DNA of 45,055 nucleotides from a virus, in the IMG/VR virus record IMGVR_UViG_3300025818_000030, positions 1 through 45,055 of that record, one strand, 5' to 3'. The notes under the pieces were generated by a model. It was not told the origin of the DNA and made no database searches. It saw only the letters and a program-made list of their open reading frames with translations. The translations under genes were made by a program, and so were the position numbers. How positions within the stretch are numbered: position 1 is the first letter of the stretch; every line of letters starts with the position of its first letter. This document shows, piece after piece, positions 1-5,376 of this stretch.

Positions 1-64
1 CCGCCATATTCATAAGTTGTAACCCTATTTGTAAAGCGGCGGATCGTTGAATGCGTCCAGACAT
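1..64 (-). CDS. hypothetical protein, N-terminal part only
   Basis: The first 21 codons of a minus-strand gene that runs off the left edge of the window. ATG at 64 is preceded by GGGAGTTTATT, a good ribosome binding site. The gene follows the stop codon of the next upstream gene by 12 bases, so the two probably share a transcript. The visible residues start MSGRIQRSAALQIGLQ. No family can be assigned from so short a piece. Confidence 0.6.
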   Translation of the reverse strand, partial: MSGRIQRSAALQIGLQLMNMA

Positions 65-76
65 AATAAACTCCCT

Positions 77-241
77 TTATTCGATCCACTGACCTTCGGG
101 GAAGGCGCTTTTGACTTGGTAACCGTACAGACGAAACATTTCATCGGCTTTGTCAAGGGCTTCGCTGGCCGAAGCCGCTTTGATGTAAACAGGCTCAACG
201 TATTCCATCGTTTCCCAAGAGCGCATCCAAATCTGAAACAT
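77..241 (-). CDS. hypothetical small protein (54 aa)
   Basis: Unrecognised 54-residue protein. A longer reading frame reaches base 283, but ATG at 241 is chosen because GGAG sits 6 bases before it and because the longer form would begin next to the promoter -10 box at 272-277. The protein is soluble and aromatic-rich at the N-terminus, with an alanine/glutamate helix in the middle and the C-terminal end EGQWIE. It lies directly downstream of a TTGACA/TATTAT promoter with 16-bp spacing, so it is likely an early gene. Confidence 0.7.
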   Translation of the reverse strand: MFQIWMRSWETMEYVEPVYIKAASASEALDKADEMFRLYGYQVKSAFPEGQWIE

Positions 242-271
242 TGTGTTCTCCTTCAACCAACTTACAAATAC

Positions 272-299
272 ATAATAGCACATTCTGGCTATATGTCAA
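272..299 (-). promoter_or_regulatory. sigma70-like promoter
   Basis: On the minus strand: TTGACA at 294-299, 16-bp spacer ending in TGC, TATTAT at 272-277. It reads into the 54-residue gene at 77-241. It belongs to a family of very similar promoters in this window. Confidence 0.8.
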
Positions 300-377
300 G
301 CACTTTTTTCAGAAAACCTACCGAATACCCAACCCAATATTGGGCACGACGAGGCAGAAATCCGACCAGTTTAATCA

Positions 378-590
378 TTACCAAATCCGCCCTTTAGTCT
401 GGATAACTTCGTAACCGTATTGGGATACGCAACCCATCGCTGCTTCGATATTTTCCATCATCGCTTTCTTGGTGCGGAAACCAGACTGCCAAGCACGGTA
501 GATTTTGCCATCGGGGGTCTTCACATCAGCACACCAAGGGCGTGAGGGGGTCCAACCATCCTTATAAACATTCACAACAGCTTTGGTCAT
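378..590 (-). CDS. hypothetical small protein (70 aa)
   Basis: Unrecognised 70-residue protein. ATG at 590 follows AGGAG with 7 bases between. It has a basic N-terminal half with several Trp and Tyr residues and a helical C-terminal half. It sits alone between two sigma70-like promoters, the upstream one being its own. Its length, isolation and promoter type are typical of small early phage proteins that act on the host, but nothing in the sequence proves a function. Confidence 0.75.
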   Translation of the reverse strand: MTKAVVNVYKDGWTPSRPWCADVKTPDGKIYRAWQSGFRTKKAMMENIEAAMGCVSQYGYEVIQTKGRIW

Positions 591-624
591 TTTAGAACTC
601 CTGTTTCTCTCAACTTGTATAAAC

Positions 625-652
625 AGTATAGCATATTCTCAGTATATGTCAA
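625..652 (-). promoter_or_regulatory. sigma70-like promoter
   Basis: Minus strand: TTGACA 647-652, 16-bp spacer ending TGC, TATACT 625-630. It drives the 70-residue gene at 378-590. Confidence 0.85.
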
Positions 653-728
653 GCATTTTTTTCGTAACTTTTTATAAATCTTTTGGTGGTATAATCTAGT
701 AGAATCGAAACGATAACTGGGAATCGTT

Positions 729-833
729 ATGAAGACAGTAAATGCCAAGCCTATCACAAAGCCTATTTTTTACACAAAAAAAGGGGAGCTTATACAAACC
801 CCCCTTCCTAAAACCATTGACCGTAGAGCCTAA
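729..833 (+). CDS. possible 34-aa plus-strand ORF
   Basis: A short plus-strand reading frame (ATG at 729, TAA at 831-833). A TATAAT with TG at the extended -10 position lies at 690-695, but there is no good -35. The start codon follows a small inverted repeat (AACGAT ... ATCGTT) that could hide it. It is basic (many Lys, Pro, Thr). It runs through the minus-strand terminator hairpin, which lowers confidence. It could be chance. Confidence 0.25.
   Translation: MKTVNAKPITKPIFYTKKGELIQTPLPKTIDRRA
776..806 (-). terminator. rho-independent terminator
   Basis: Minus strand: a GGGG ... CCCC stem (783-786 with 800-803) followed at once by seven T (782 down to 776). It lies about 25 bases after the stop of the phosphomannomutase-like gene and probably ends that transcript. 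Confidence 0.7.
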
Positions 834-1543
834 CGAGGTATCGAAGGCAATGTATTCAGTGCTTCTTCTGGACCGCTTACCTCAAAGCATGCCCCCAAAT
901 CTTTTTCCTCTATCTCTCTGGATAGATGGAAATCATTGCCGCCAGGTCGTATTCTGTCTCCAAAGAACATGATGAAGTCCTTTGGTAGTCGAGCCAAAAC
1001 CTGAGATTTGTTTTGTCCCTTGGCGCAGATATCAATACTGATTTCACCACCAATATGGAAGTCCAAATCAGGGAACATTTTTGATAAACGTTCTGCTATT
1101 TTAATGCGTTCTCCGCATTCTTCATCATATCTCGTGTAACTCTTTCTGTCAACGGGTGTTGCATTTCTCCCAACAACAGAGAAGTTTATCATGCCTGTTC
1201 TGTCTATGATGTGTCTGCCTTTACGAACAGGATAATCTGAATCTTCTAAGATTTTACCTAGTTCATATCGTAGTTCTTTGGGGAATGCTTTATCACTCTG
1301 AGAAACTAACTTTCCTTGCACCCAAAGCTCACATCCCATACAAACAAAAATACCAGAAAGGGATTTCTCCATTTCTGGCGTTAGTTGTTTCTTTTCTAAT
1401 AGGGTGTTATAGTCACTTCCTGTTACGAGATAAACTTCATCTGTTTCTCGTAGTTCCACGAGAGTATCAATCATTTCTTGAGAAATTGGTTGCTGTGGTT
1501 CGGTTATTGTTCCGTCAACATCAAATAGATATATCACTTGCAT
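830..1543 (-). CDS. phosphomannomutase-like HAD protein
   Basis: Similar to the eukaryotic-type (PMM1/PMM2) phosphomannomutase branch of the HAD superfamily, which interconverts mannose-6-P and mannose-1-P on the way to GDP-mannose. Visible motifs are DVDGT at residues 8-12 (catalytic Asp pair), a GSD segment near residue 43, GGEISID near 164-170, and FFGDRIRPGGND near 193-204 (the Mg-binding motif typical of this branch). At 237 residues it matches the usual 240-250. The start ATG at 1543 overlaps the end of the upstream small gene, so the two are co-translated. The likely role is sugar nucleotide supply or surface-glycan modification (inference). A generic HAD sugar phosphatase is the main alternative. 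Confidence 0.85.
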   Translation of the reverse strand: MQVIYLFDVDGTITEPQQPISQEMIDTLVELRETDEVYLVTGSDYNTLLEKKQLTPEMEKSLSGIFVCMGCELWVQGKLVSQSDKAFPKELRYELGKILEDSDYPVRKGRHIIDRTGMINFSVVGRNATPVDRKSYTRYDEECGERIKIAERLSKMFPDLDFHIGGEISIDICAKGQNKSQVLARLPKDFIMFFGDRIRPGGNDFHLSREIEEKDLGACFEVSGPEEALNTLPSIPR

Positions 1544-1716
1544 TTCTCACAATAGTCTTTGTATGTTCCGTCCGGTTGTTCTACAACTTTCCAACCAGAT
1601 TTTGTTACCGTGTCTACCATATTATTTAGACGGTCACGATAATCAAACTGTCCAAAGCCATCTTTTAGAACAGTTCCGCATTCATCACACATACAGTAAT
1701 ACGTTCGTTTAATCAT
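1534..1716 (-). CDS. small zinc-ribbon-like protein (60 aa)
   Basis: A 60-residue protein with two Cys pairs (CMCDEC near residues 8-13 and CEKC at 57-60), as expected of a small zinc ribbon. ATG at 1716 is preceded by AAGAGGAAAAA. A longer frame would start inside the tRNA-Leu gene and is rejected. Its 3' end overlaps the start of the phosphomannomutase-like gene by 10 bases. It lies just downstream of a run of tRNA genes, so it may be read from the same transcript. Function unknown. Confidence 0.75.
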   Translation of the reverse strand: MIKRTYYCMCDECGTVLKDGFGQFDYRDRLNNMVDTVTKSGWKVVEQPDGTYKDYCEKCK

Positions 1717-1734
1717 TTTTTCCTCTTGGGTTTT

Positions 1735-1818
1735 TGGTAGGCGCGGCGAGAATCGAACTCGCAAGCACTAGGCACTGAATTTTAAGTCCAGCGTGTTTAC
1801 CAATTTCACCACGCGCCC
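1735..1818 (-). tRNA. tRNA-Leu(UAA), class II
   Basis: Acceptor GGGCGCG/CGCGCCT, A73 and encoded CCA. The anticodon loop is CTTAAAA (UAA). It has a long variable region of 12 nt and the T-loop TTCGATT. This is a standard leucine tRNA. Confidence 0.95.
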
Positions 1819-1829
1819 TTATTAATATT

Positions 1830-1908
1830 TGGTGGGCAATCTCAGACTCGAACTGAGAAACAATTGATTTTGAGTCAATCGGGTATACCAAATTCCCTCC
1901 AATTGCCC
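1830..1908 (-). tRNA. tRNA-Leu(CAA)-like, short variable loop
   Basis: Acceptor GGGCAAT/ATTGCCC, A73, CCA encoded. Anticodon stem ATTGA/TCAAT around CTCAAAA gives CAA. The variable loop has only 5 nt, whereas leucine tRNAs normally carry a long arm. The D-arm has extra bases. It is separated by a single base from the next tRNA. Confidence 0.8.
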
Positions 1909-1909
1909 T

Positions 1910-1986
1910 TGGCGCTCCCGGCAGGACTCGAACCTGCAACCTACTGCTTAGAAGGCAGTTGCTCTATCCTGTTGAGCTACGGAAGC
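1910..1986 (-). tRNA. tRNA-Arg(UCU)
   Basis: Acceptor GCTTCCG/CGGGAGC, G73, encoded CCA. Anticodon stem ACTGC/GCAGT with loop CTTCTAA (UCU, reads AGA). Canonical D- and T-loops. Confidence 0.95.
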
Positions 1987-1991
1987 ATTAT

Positions 1992-2068
1992 TGGTAGGGG
2001 TAATCGGATTCGAACCGATACTTTCGGAATTTTAAGTTCCGTGCCTCTGCATGTTGGGCTATACCCCC
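1992..2068 (-). tRNA. tRNA-Leu(UAA)-like, class I shape
   Basis: Acceptor GGGGGTA/TACCCCT, A73, CCA encoded. Anticodon stem CGGAA/TTCCG around CTTAAAA gives UAA, duplicating the anticodon of the class II tRNA at 1735-1818. The variable loop is only 5 nt (AAAGT). The acceptor resembles glutamine tRNAs more than leucine tRNAs. Its charging specificity is therefore uncertain. Confidence 0.85.
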
Positions 2069-2072
2069 GTTA

Positions 2073-2231
2073 TTACTTGTCTATATCAAACTTCACCAAG
2101 GGCACAACATCATTACCCATCTGCCAGTTCAGTGATTGCCATGCATAGTCGCCAGAACTATCTTTCTGAAAACTAAAGGTTACACATCCACTTAGCATAA
2201 CTGCGGCACAAATCATAATCACATATTTCAT
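2073..2231 (-). CDS. small lipoprotein (52 aa)
   Basis: A 52-residue protein wedged between two tRNA genes. It starts MKYVIMICAAVMLSGC: a short positive end, a hydrophobic segment, and the lipobox LSGC with the acylated Cys at residue 16. The mature part is about 37 residues, with Trp and charged residues. It is predicted to be an outer- or inner-membrane lipoprotein. Known phage lipoproteins of this size include o-spanins and superinfection-exclusion proteins; neither can be chosen here because no partner gene is adjacent. The ribosome site is weak (AGAAG next to the ATG). Confidence 0.7.
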   Translation of the reverse strand: MKYVIMICAAVMLSGCVTFSFQKDSSGDYAWQSLNWQMGNDVVPLVKFDIDK

Positions 2232-2257
2232 CTTCTATACTCTTATAAGAGTTGCGT

Positions 2258-2336
2258 TGGTAGTCCTGGTCAGATTCGAACTGACACATAAGCTGGGTTT
2301 GAGCCAACCGCCTCTACCTAGTTGGGCTACAGGACC
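2258..2336 (-). tRNA. tRNA-Leu(CAA)-like, short variable loop
   Basis: Acceptor GGTCCTG/CAGGACT, A73, encoded CCA. Anticodon stem GTTGG/CCAGC, loop CTCAAAC (CAA). The variable loop is about 6 nt. Its D-arm is nearly the same as that of the Leu(UAG)-like tRNA at 6806-6883. Confidence 0.85.
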
Positions 2337-2344
2337 ATAATACT

Positions 2345-2373
2345 ATTATATCAATGATATGGGCTTTAGTCAA
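2345..2373 (-). promoter_or_regulatory. sigma70-like promoter for tRNA cluster
   Basis: Minus strand: TTGACT 2368-2373, 17-bp spacer, TATAAT 2345-2350. It reads directly into the tRNA at 2258-2336 and the genes beyond it. Confidence 0.8.
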
Positions 2374-2376
2374 GCA

Positions 2377-2493
2377 CTAAATTTTGTAGATGTTGTTCTT
2401 CATGTCATCTTCGTCAACTAACCGTATACTATCGACACTTGACAATCTAAGAAAGATATAAAAAAAGAAGCCGCCCAGTAATGCCCATTCCAT
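2377..2493 (-). CDS. tiny membrane protein (38 aa)
   Basis: A 38-residue protein that begins with a hydrophobic stretch (WALLGGFFFYIFL, residues 3-15) and ends in a charged tail (VDEDDMKNN). It is predicted to be a single-span membrane protein. ATG at 2493 overlaps the stop of the preceding small gene as TAATG and is preceded by AAGGCGG, so the pair is translationally coupled. Paired tiny membrane proteins in phages are often lysis or exclusion factors, but no family is recognised. Confidence 0.65.
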   Translation of the reverse strand: MEWALLGGFFFYIFLRLSSVDSIRLVDEDDMKNNIYKI

Positions 2494-2597
2494 TATAATA
2501 CCGCCTTAACAATAATATCATAAACAAAGAAACATATTATTGGTGTTAGAACAACGATAATGGCCTTTGCCGTAAACTCATATGGTTTGTCATCCAC
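2493..2597 (-). CDS. tiny membrane protein, GTG start (34 aa)
   Basis: A 34-residue protein with a polar N-terminus (DDKPYEFTAK) and one hydrophobic span (about residues 12-30). The likely start is GTG at 2597, inside the 3' end of the nuclease gene, with GGTGAG just upstream. Its stop overlaps the next ATG as TAATG. This overlap on both sides makes a genuine three-gene operon (nuclease, this gene, the 38-residue gene) more likely than chance. Function unknown. Confidence 0.6.
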   Translation of the reverse strand: MDDKPYEFTAKAIIVVLTPIICFFVYDIIVKAVL

Positions 2598-3012
2598 TCA
2601 ACTCACCCTTCTCTAAAAGAATTCTACGATTGTCCAAATGTTGTTGCTGTATCTCTTCTTTGGATTGACCATTGTATCTAACAGCTAGATTCTTCATTAT
2701 CATTATTTCGTTGAGGCTAGTCTCGCCACCGCCATATATTATTTCGCCGAGAATTCTGCCAAACTTACCAGCGTCATCAAGACTCGTTCTAACAATAACA
2801 TCAGAGCCAACTGGAATAGTATCTTTGACAAAATCCTTTGCCAACATCCCATAGACTTTTTCTTCCAAATCTCTGGTGCGGGATTCTGGTGCATCTATAC
2901 CTAAAAGACGAATACGTTTCTTTTTGAGCCATACATCAAAACCTAGATCAATATCTAAGTCAACTGTATCACCGTCAACGATGTGAACCACTTTTGCCCT
3001 GTATTCATACAT
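2590..3012 (-). CDS. staphylococcal nuclease-like (SNase) protein
   Basis: A thermonuclease/SNase-fold protein of 140 residues. Visible family motifs are VDGDT near residues 12-16, RIRLLGIDAPE near 33-43 (the conserved Arg and Asp of the active site), and GKFGRILGEI near 83-92. SNases are Ca-dependent enzymes that cleave DNA and RNA. There is no signal peptide, so it should act in the cytoplasm, perhaps in host DNA breakdown (inference). Its ATG overlaps the upstream stop as TAATG. The full domain is present. Confidence 0.9.
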   Translation of the reverse strand: MYEYRAKVVHIVDGDTVDLDIDLGFDVWLKKKRIRLLGIDAPESRTRDLEEKVYGMLAKDFVKDTIPVGSDVIVRTSLDDAGKFGRILGEIIYGGGETSLNEIMIMKNLAVRYNGQSKEEIQQQHLDNRRILLEKGELSG

Positions 3013-3239
3013 TAGAATATTTTCCTTGATTTATATGCTTCGATGAAACTCTCTTTATCAGACTGATGTTCAAATGAAAATAGCAAAACCTTTTCAGTTT
3101 GATTAATGCCTGTAGATTCATCTATATCACTCATATCTTCTAGAACAACTTCCCACATACCTTTCGCGTTATTGTCTAACCAATTCTCAAATACACGAGC
3201 CGCTTCATGAGTTTTTAGTTTTAGATAGTACATTTTCAT
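3012..3239 (-). CDS. hypothetical protein (75 aa)
   Basis: Unrecognised 75-residue protein, acidic in the middle with aromatic residues at both ends. Its first codons are ATG AAA ATG. There is no Shine-Dalgarno; instead an AATAAATA late-promoter motif ends 5 bases before the ATG. It overlaps the SNase gene by TAATG and leads that operon. Confidence 0.75.
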   Translation of the reverse strand: MKMYYLKLKTHEAARVFENWLDNNAKGMWEVVLEDMSDIDESTGINQTEKVLLFSFEHQSDKESFIEAYKSRKIF

Positions 3240-3244
3240 AATGG

Positions 3245-3252
3245 TATTTATT
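3245..3252 (-). promoter_or_regulatory. T4-type late promoter core
   Basis: AATAAATA on the minus strand, 5 bases before the ATG at 3239. With the T4 rule (start point about 5 bases after the core) the mRNA would begin at or next to the start codon. Confidence 0.55.
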
Positions 3253-3745
3253 TGTGGATAAATCTTACGGACGATATCAAATCATAATCATCCTTATACA
3301 TAACACGAATGAAATCATCGTTGTTTAATGAAATATGCCCAGCCGAACCATTGACCTTAACCGTAGTATCAATCCCTAAACCATAATGTACATCAATATC
3401 TTGTAAAATATTATCGCTATACCAAAAAAAATCTACCTTATCAAAATCTAAAAATCCGATAAAGTAATTTTGACTTTCATAATGTTCATCGGGTCTTGGT
3501 CTTCTATGACGCTTACAAAAATAGTTGGTTGCTGATAACCAACGTTCCGCTGGGTCACGCAATACAACAATATATCTATCTATGTCTAAATCTTCCGTTA
3601 TAAAGTTACTGCGATGCCAACCCAACGCTTTCCTAATACTAGAACTAGCATTCTTAGGAATCTGAACATAACATAGTTTCTTATCAGTGTTGTAAAAACA
3701 ATCACCTAATGGATGTGATCTTGGGTATTTTCCGGGATAGTTCAT
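3248..3745 (-). CDS. sulfotransferase-like protein
   Basis: A 165-residue protein resembling the small sulfotransferase families that use PAPS. IPKNASSS at residues 29-36 fits the 5'-phosphosulfate loop (as in PKxAxTS), and VVLRDPAERWLS at 60-71 fits the 3'-phosphate binding RDPxxR...S block. It lacks a membrane segment, so it would act in the cytoplasm on an unknown acceptor, possibly a glycan. A longer frame reaches into tRNA-Pro and is rejected. ATG at 3745 follows a CATAAATA late-promoter core by 5 bases and has no Shine-Dalgarno. At 165 residues it is short for the family. Confidence 0.7.
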   Translation of the reverse strand: MNYPGKYPRSHPLGDCFYNTDKKLCYVQIPKNASSSIRKALGWHRSNFITEDLDIDRYIVVLRDPAERWLSATNYFCKRHRRPRPDEHYESQNYFIGFLDFDKVDFFWYSDNILQDIDVHYGLGIDTTVKVNGSAGHISLNNDDFIRVMYKDDYDLISSVRFIHK

Positions 3746-3750
3746 GATGC

Positions 3751-3758
3751 TATTTATG
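3751..3758 (-). promoter_or_regulatory. T4-type late promoter core
   Basis: CATAAATA on the minus strand, 5 bases before ATG 3745 of the sulfotransferase-like gene. It lies between that gene and tRNA-Pro. Confidence 0.55.
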
Positions 3759-3764
3759 AAGAAT

Positions 3765-3841
3765 TGGTCGGAGATGAAGGATTCAAACCTTCGATCTCCC
3801 GGTCCCAAACCGGGCGCTTTATCAGACTAAGCTAATCTCCG
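3765..3841 (-). tRNA. tRNA-Pro(UGG)
   Basis: Acceptor CGGAGAT/ATCTCCG, A73, encoded CCA. Anticodon stem CCCGG/CCGGG with loop TTTGGGA (UGG). T-loop TTTGAAT. Confidence 0.95.
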
Positions 3842-3846
3842 AAAAA

Positions 3847-3931
3847 TGGTGGGCTTGGAGAGACTCGAACTCTCAAACCTCACGGCGCTGCCACCTAAAG
3901 ACAGTGTGTTTACCAATTTCACCACAAGCCC
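3847..3931 (-). tRNA. tRNA-Leu(UAG), class II
   Basis: Acceptor GGGCTTG/CAAGCCC, A73, CCA. Anticodon stem CTGTC/GGCAG with loop TTTAGGT (UAG). A normal long variable arm (CGCC GTGA GGTTT), as in bacterial leucine tRNAs. Confidence 0.95.
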
Positions 3932-3938
3932 ATAAAAA

Positions 3939-4013
3939 TGGTTGGAGCGAGGAATTACGATATCCTGACCTTTCGGATGTAAGCCGAATGCTCTGCCTCT
4001 GAGCTACGCTCCA
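3939..4013 (-). tRNA. tRNA-Val(UAC)
   Basis: Acceptor TGGAGCG/CGCTCCA, A73, encoded CCA. Anticodon stem TTCGG/CCGAA, loop CTTACAT (UAC). The T-loop ATCGTAA is unusual and one T-stem pair is a T-T mismatch. Confidence 0.9.
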
Positions 4014-4021
4014 ATAAACTT

Positions 4022-4050
4022 ATTATACTACACTTTCGTGCTAAATACAA
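4022..4050 (-). promoter_or_regulatory. sigma70-like promoter for tRNA cluster
   Basis: Minus strand: TTGTAT 4045-4050, 17-bp spacer, TATAAT 4022-4027. It reads into tRNA-Val, Leu and Pro. Its -35 region overlaps the plus-strand late promoter core of the HNH gene. Confidence 0.65.
4040..4047 (+). promoter_or_regulatory. T4-type late promoter core
   Basis: GCTAAATA on the plus strand, 68 bases upstream of the HNH endonuclease ATG. It matches the core in front of the gp25 gene (GTGCTAAATAC in both places). Confidence 0.55.
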
Positions 4051-4114
4051 GTGAAAAGGATGCGGGAACATCCTGATCACTCTAAACAAAGACAATCTAA
4101 CAAGGAGAAAGTCA

Positions 4115-4639
4115 ATGTCTGAAACTATTTATAAATGCCAAACCTGTGGCAAAGAATTCCAAAATCATCGTGCGCTAAACGCTCACCAAATCTCTCATAA
4201 AGATGGTCCACGCTATTCTGTAAAACGAGAACAAAAGAACCGAATAAATCCACGAACTTACGAATGTAAACAATGTGGCAAAGAAGCAATCTACGACAGT
4301 CGTAAGACTAACCAATACTGTAGTCAAGAATGTTCATCACAATCACAACGGGTACATCATGATCCAAATGAACGAAAACGAATTTTGAGAGCAAGAGCTA
4401 ATTCTCGTTTTATCAAGTATAAAATGAAAAAGAAAAATCAAACTCCACCAGATGCTGACCTTGACAAAATCAAAGAGATATACGAAAACTGCCCAGAAGG
4501 ACACCATGTAGACCATATAATCCCAATATCAAAAGGTGGATTACATCATCAAGATAATCTACAGTATCTAACTGCTGCGGATAATATCGCTAAAGGTAAT
4601 ATGATGCCCGATGAATGGGAAGAATATAAAAAGAAATAA
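4115..4639 (+). CDS. HNH homing endonuclease with zinc fingers
   Basis: A 174-residue free-standing HNH endonuclease inserted on the opposite strand between tRNA genes. It has a C2H2-like zinc finger at about residues 6-29 (CxxC ... H), a second four-Cys zinc module near 50-75 (CKQC ... CSQEC), a basic linker, and a C-terminal HNH domain at about 128-162 (HHVDHIIP ... NLQYLTAADN). Homing endonucleases of this kind cut related phage genomes and spread with their flanks. The ribosome site AAGGAG lies 7 bases before ATG. Its position among tRNA genes suggests it helps move or maintain the array (inference). Confidence 0.9.
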   Translation: MSETIYKCQTCGKEFQNHRALNAHQISHKDGPRYSVKREQKNRINPRTYECKQCGKEAIYDSRKTNQYCSQECSSQSQRVHHDPNERKRILRARANSRFIKYKMKKKNQTPPDADLDKIKEIYENCPEGHHVDHIIPISKGGLHHQDNLQYLTAADNIAKGNMMPDEWEEYKKK

Positions 4640-4644
4640 AAATT

Positions 4645-4800
4645 TGGTGGAGGATCGGGGAATCGAACCCCGGACTCAAGAATGCTCATTGAACCTTGAA
4701 GATTTCCCTTCGCAGTTCCCCAATGACGGGGCTATTTGCCCCGGAGACTTTTAGGAAGTCTCACATAAATCTTGTGTGTTCCCAACTATACCAATCCCCC
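4645..4800 (-). tRNA. tRNA-Ala(UGC) interrupted by an 81-nt insert
   Basis: Acceptor GGGGGAT/ATCCTCC contains the G3-U70 pair that marks alanine tRNAs. A73 and CCA are encoded, and the T-arm CGGGG/CCCCG has loop TTCGATT. The anticodon stem CAAGA/TCTTG is intact, but the loop is split: TTT at its 5' side, then an insert (4686-4766), then GCAT. Removing the insert gives the standard loop TTTGCAT, anticodon UGC. The exon length without the insert is 75 nt including CCA. Confidence 0.85.
4686..4766 (-). other. candidate miniature tRNA intron 1 (81 nt)
   Basis: The insert lies between tRNA positions 34 and 35. Order on the RNA: ATGT; hairpin 1 GAGACTT/AAGTCTC with a 5-nt loop; hairpin 2 CGGGGC/GCCCCG with loop AAATA; then TCATT pairing with AATGA at the very 3' end. 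This last stem encloses GGGGAAC ... GTTC and an inner GAAGG/TCTTC stem capped by GAAA. The related insert in the neighbouring tRNA keeps hairpin 1 and the enclosed core almost unchanged but has a quite different hairpin 2. It is too short for known group I or II introns. Confidence 0.75.
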
Positions 4801-4808
4801 AAAAAGAA

Positions 4809-4968
4809 TGGTGCCCGCACGAGGACTCGAACCCCGAACCTACGCATTACCTCTTGAACTTTGAAGATTTCCCTTCGCCGTTCCCCAGAACTGGATATTT
4901 TCATATCCAGGAGACTTTTATGGAAGTCTCGCAGAAGTGCGTTGCGCTACCAGTTGTGCCATACGGGC
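4809..4968 (-). tRNA. tRNA-Thr(UGU) interrupted by an 84-nt insert
   Basis: Acceptor GCCCGTA/TGCGGGC, A73, encoded CCA, T-arm CGGGG/CCTCG with loop TTCGAGT. The anticodon stem ACGCA/TGCGT is intact. The loop is CTT, then an insert at 4851-4934, then GTAA. Joining gives CTTGTAA, anticodon UGU. It stands directly upstream of the interrupted tRNA-Ala and shares its promoter at 4986-5014. If the insert boundary were one base earlier the anticodon would be GGU, but that tRNA is already present at 5212-5286. Confidence 0.85.
4851..4934 (-). other. candidate miniature tRNA intron 2 (84 nt)
   Basis: Homologous to the insert at 4686-4766 and in the same place (34/35). Order: CTGC; hairpin 1 GAGACTT/AAGTCTC with loop CCATAA; hairpin 2 CTGGATAT/ATATCCAG capped by a GAAA tetraloop (no sequence likeness to hairpin 2 of the other insert, yet also perfectly paired); then TTCT pairing with AGAG near the 3' end around the conserved core GGGGAAC, GAAGG-GAAA-TCTTC, GTTC. 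Conserved primary sequence in the core and conserved pairing elsewhere point to a functional RNA. Confidence 0.75.
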
Positions 4969-4985
4969 GTTATTCTGTAATAACT

Positions 4986-5014
4986 ATTATACTTATACTT
5001 CTAAACGCAGTCAA
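4986..5014 (-). promoter_or_regulatory. sigma70-like promoter for interrupted tRNAs
   Basis: Minus strand: TTGACT 5009-5014, 17-bp spacer, TATAAT 4986-4991, just upstream of tRNA-Thr(UGU) and tRNA-Ala(UGC). The -35 overlaps the last codons of the small membrane protein gene. Confidence 0.8.
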
Positions 5015-5166
5015 TCTTTTTTATTATTATGTAGATCGAAAAGTGTTTTGACTTTTTCTTTTAACGAATCGATATCGGCTTTCATTCGTGCGAGGACGAT
5101 TACGAGTCCGACGAATGATACTAGTACGGGCCAGTAGATGGCGACAAGCTCGTTAAAGTTTTCCAT
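5011..5166 (-). CDS. small membrane protein with coiled-coil tail (51 aa)
   Basis: A 51-residue protein: short acidic N-terminus (MENFNEL), one hydrophobic span at about residues 8-26, then a charged, heptad-like helix rich in Lys, Asp and Leu to the end. It should sit in the inner membrane with its helical tail in the cytoplasm or periplasm. A small holin-like or i-spanin-like role would fit the shape, but no family is recognised. There is no Shine-Dalgarno; a GTAAATA late-promoter core ends 5 bases before the ATG. Confidence 0.7.
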   Translation of the reverse strand: MENFNELVAIYWPVLVSFVGLVIVLARMKADIDSLKEKVKTLFDLHNNKKD

Positions 5167-5171
5167 GCATA

Positions 5172-5178
5172 TATTTAC
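5172..5178 (-). promoter_or_regulatory. T4-type late promoter core
   Basis: GTAAATA on the minus strand, 5 bases before ATG 5166 of the small membrane protein. Confidence 0.5.
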
Positions 5179-5211
5179 TGGAACTTTATTACAGATTATG
5201 TATGGATACTA

Positions 5212-5286
5212 TGGTGCCCACAGTTAGGATTGAACTAACGGCTTCCTTCTTACCAAGAAGGTACTCTACCACTGAGTTATGTGGGC
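5212..5286 (-). tRNA. tRNA-Thr(GGU)
   Basis: Acceptor GCCCACA/TGTGGGC, A73, encoded CCA. Anticodon stem CCTTC/GAAGG, loop TTGGTAA (GGU). T-loop TTCAATC. Confidence 0.95.
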
Positions 5287-5293
5287 GTGAAAA

Positions 5294-5368
5294 TGGAGCG
5301 GATAGTGAGAATCGAACTCACATTTACAGTTTGGAAGACTGTAGTAATAGCCATTATACGATACCCGC
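5294..5368 (-). tRNA. tRNA-Gly(UCC)
   Basis: Acceptor GCGGGTA/TATCCGC, U73 as expected for glycine, encoded CCA. Anticodon stem ACAGT/ACTGT, loop CTTCCAA (UCC). Confidence 0.95.
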
Positions 5369-5376
5369 ATTATTTC

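Noticed and set aside
47-397. 116-codon plus-strand frame
   Set aside because: It runs antisense to two small minus-strand genes with good ribosome sites and crosses a promoter. Composition is not coding-like.
4686-4934. Interpretation of the inserts as ordinary group I introns
   Set aside because: They are less than half the smallest known tRNA group I introns and no P3/P7 pairing or guanosine-site motif could be drawn.
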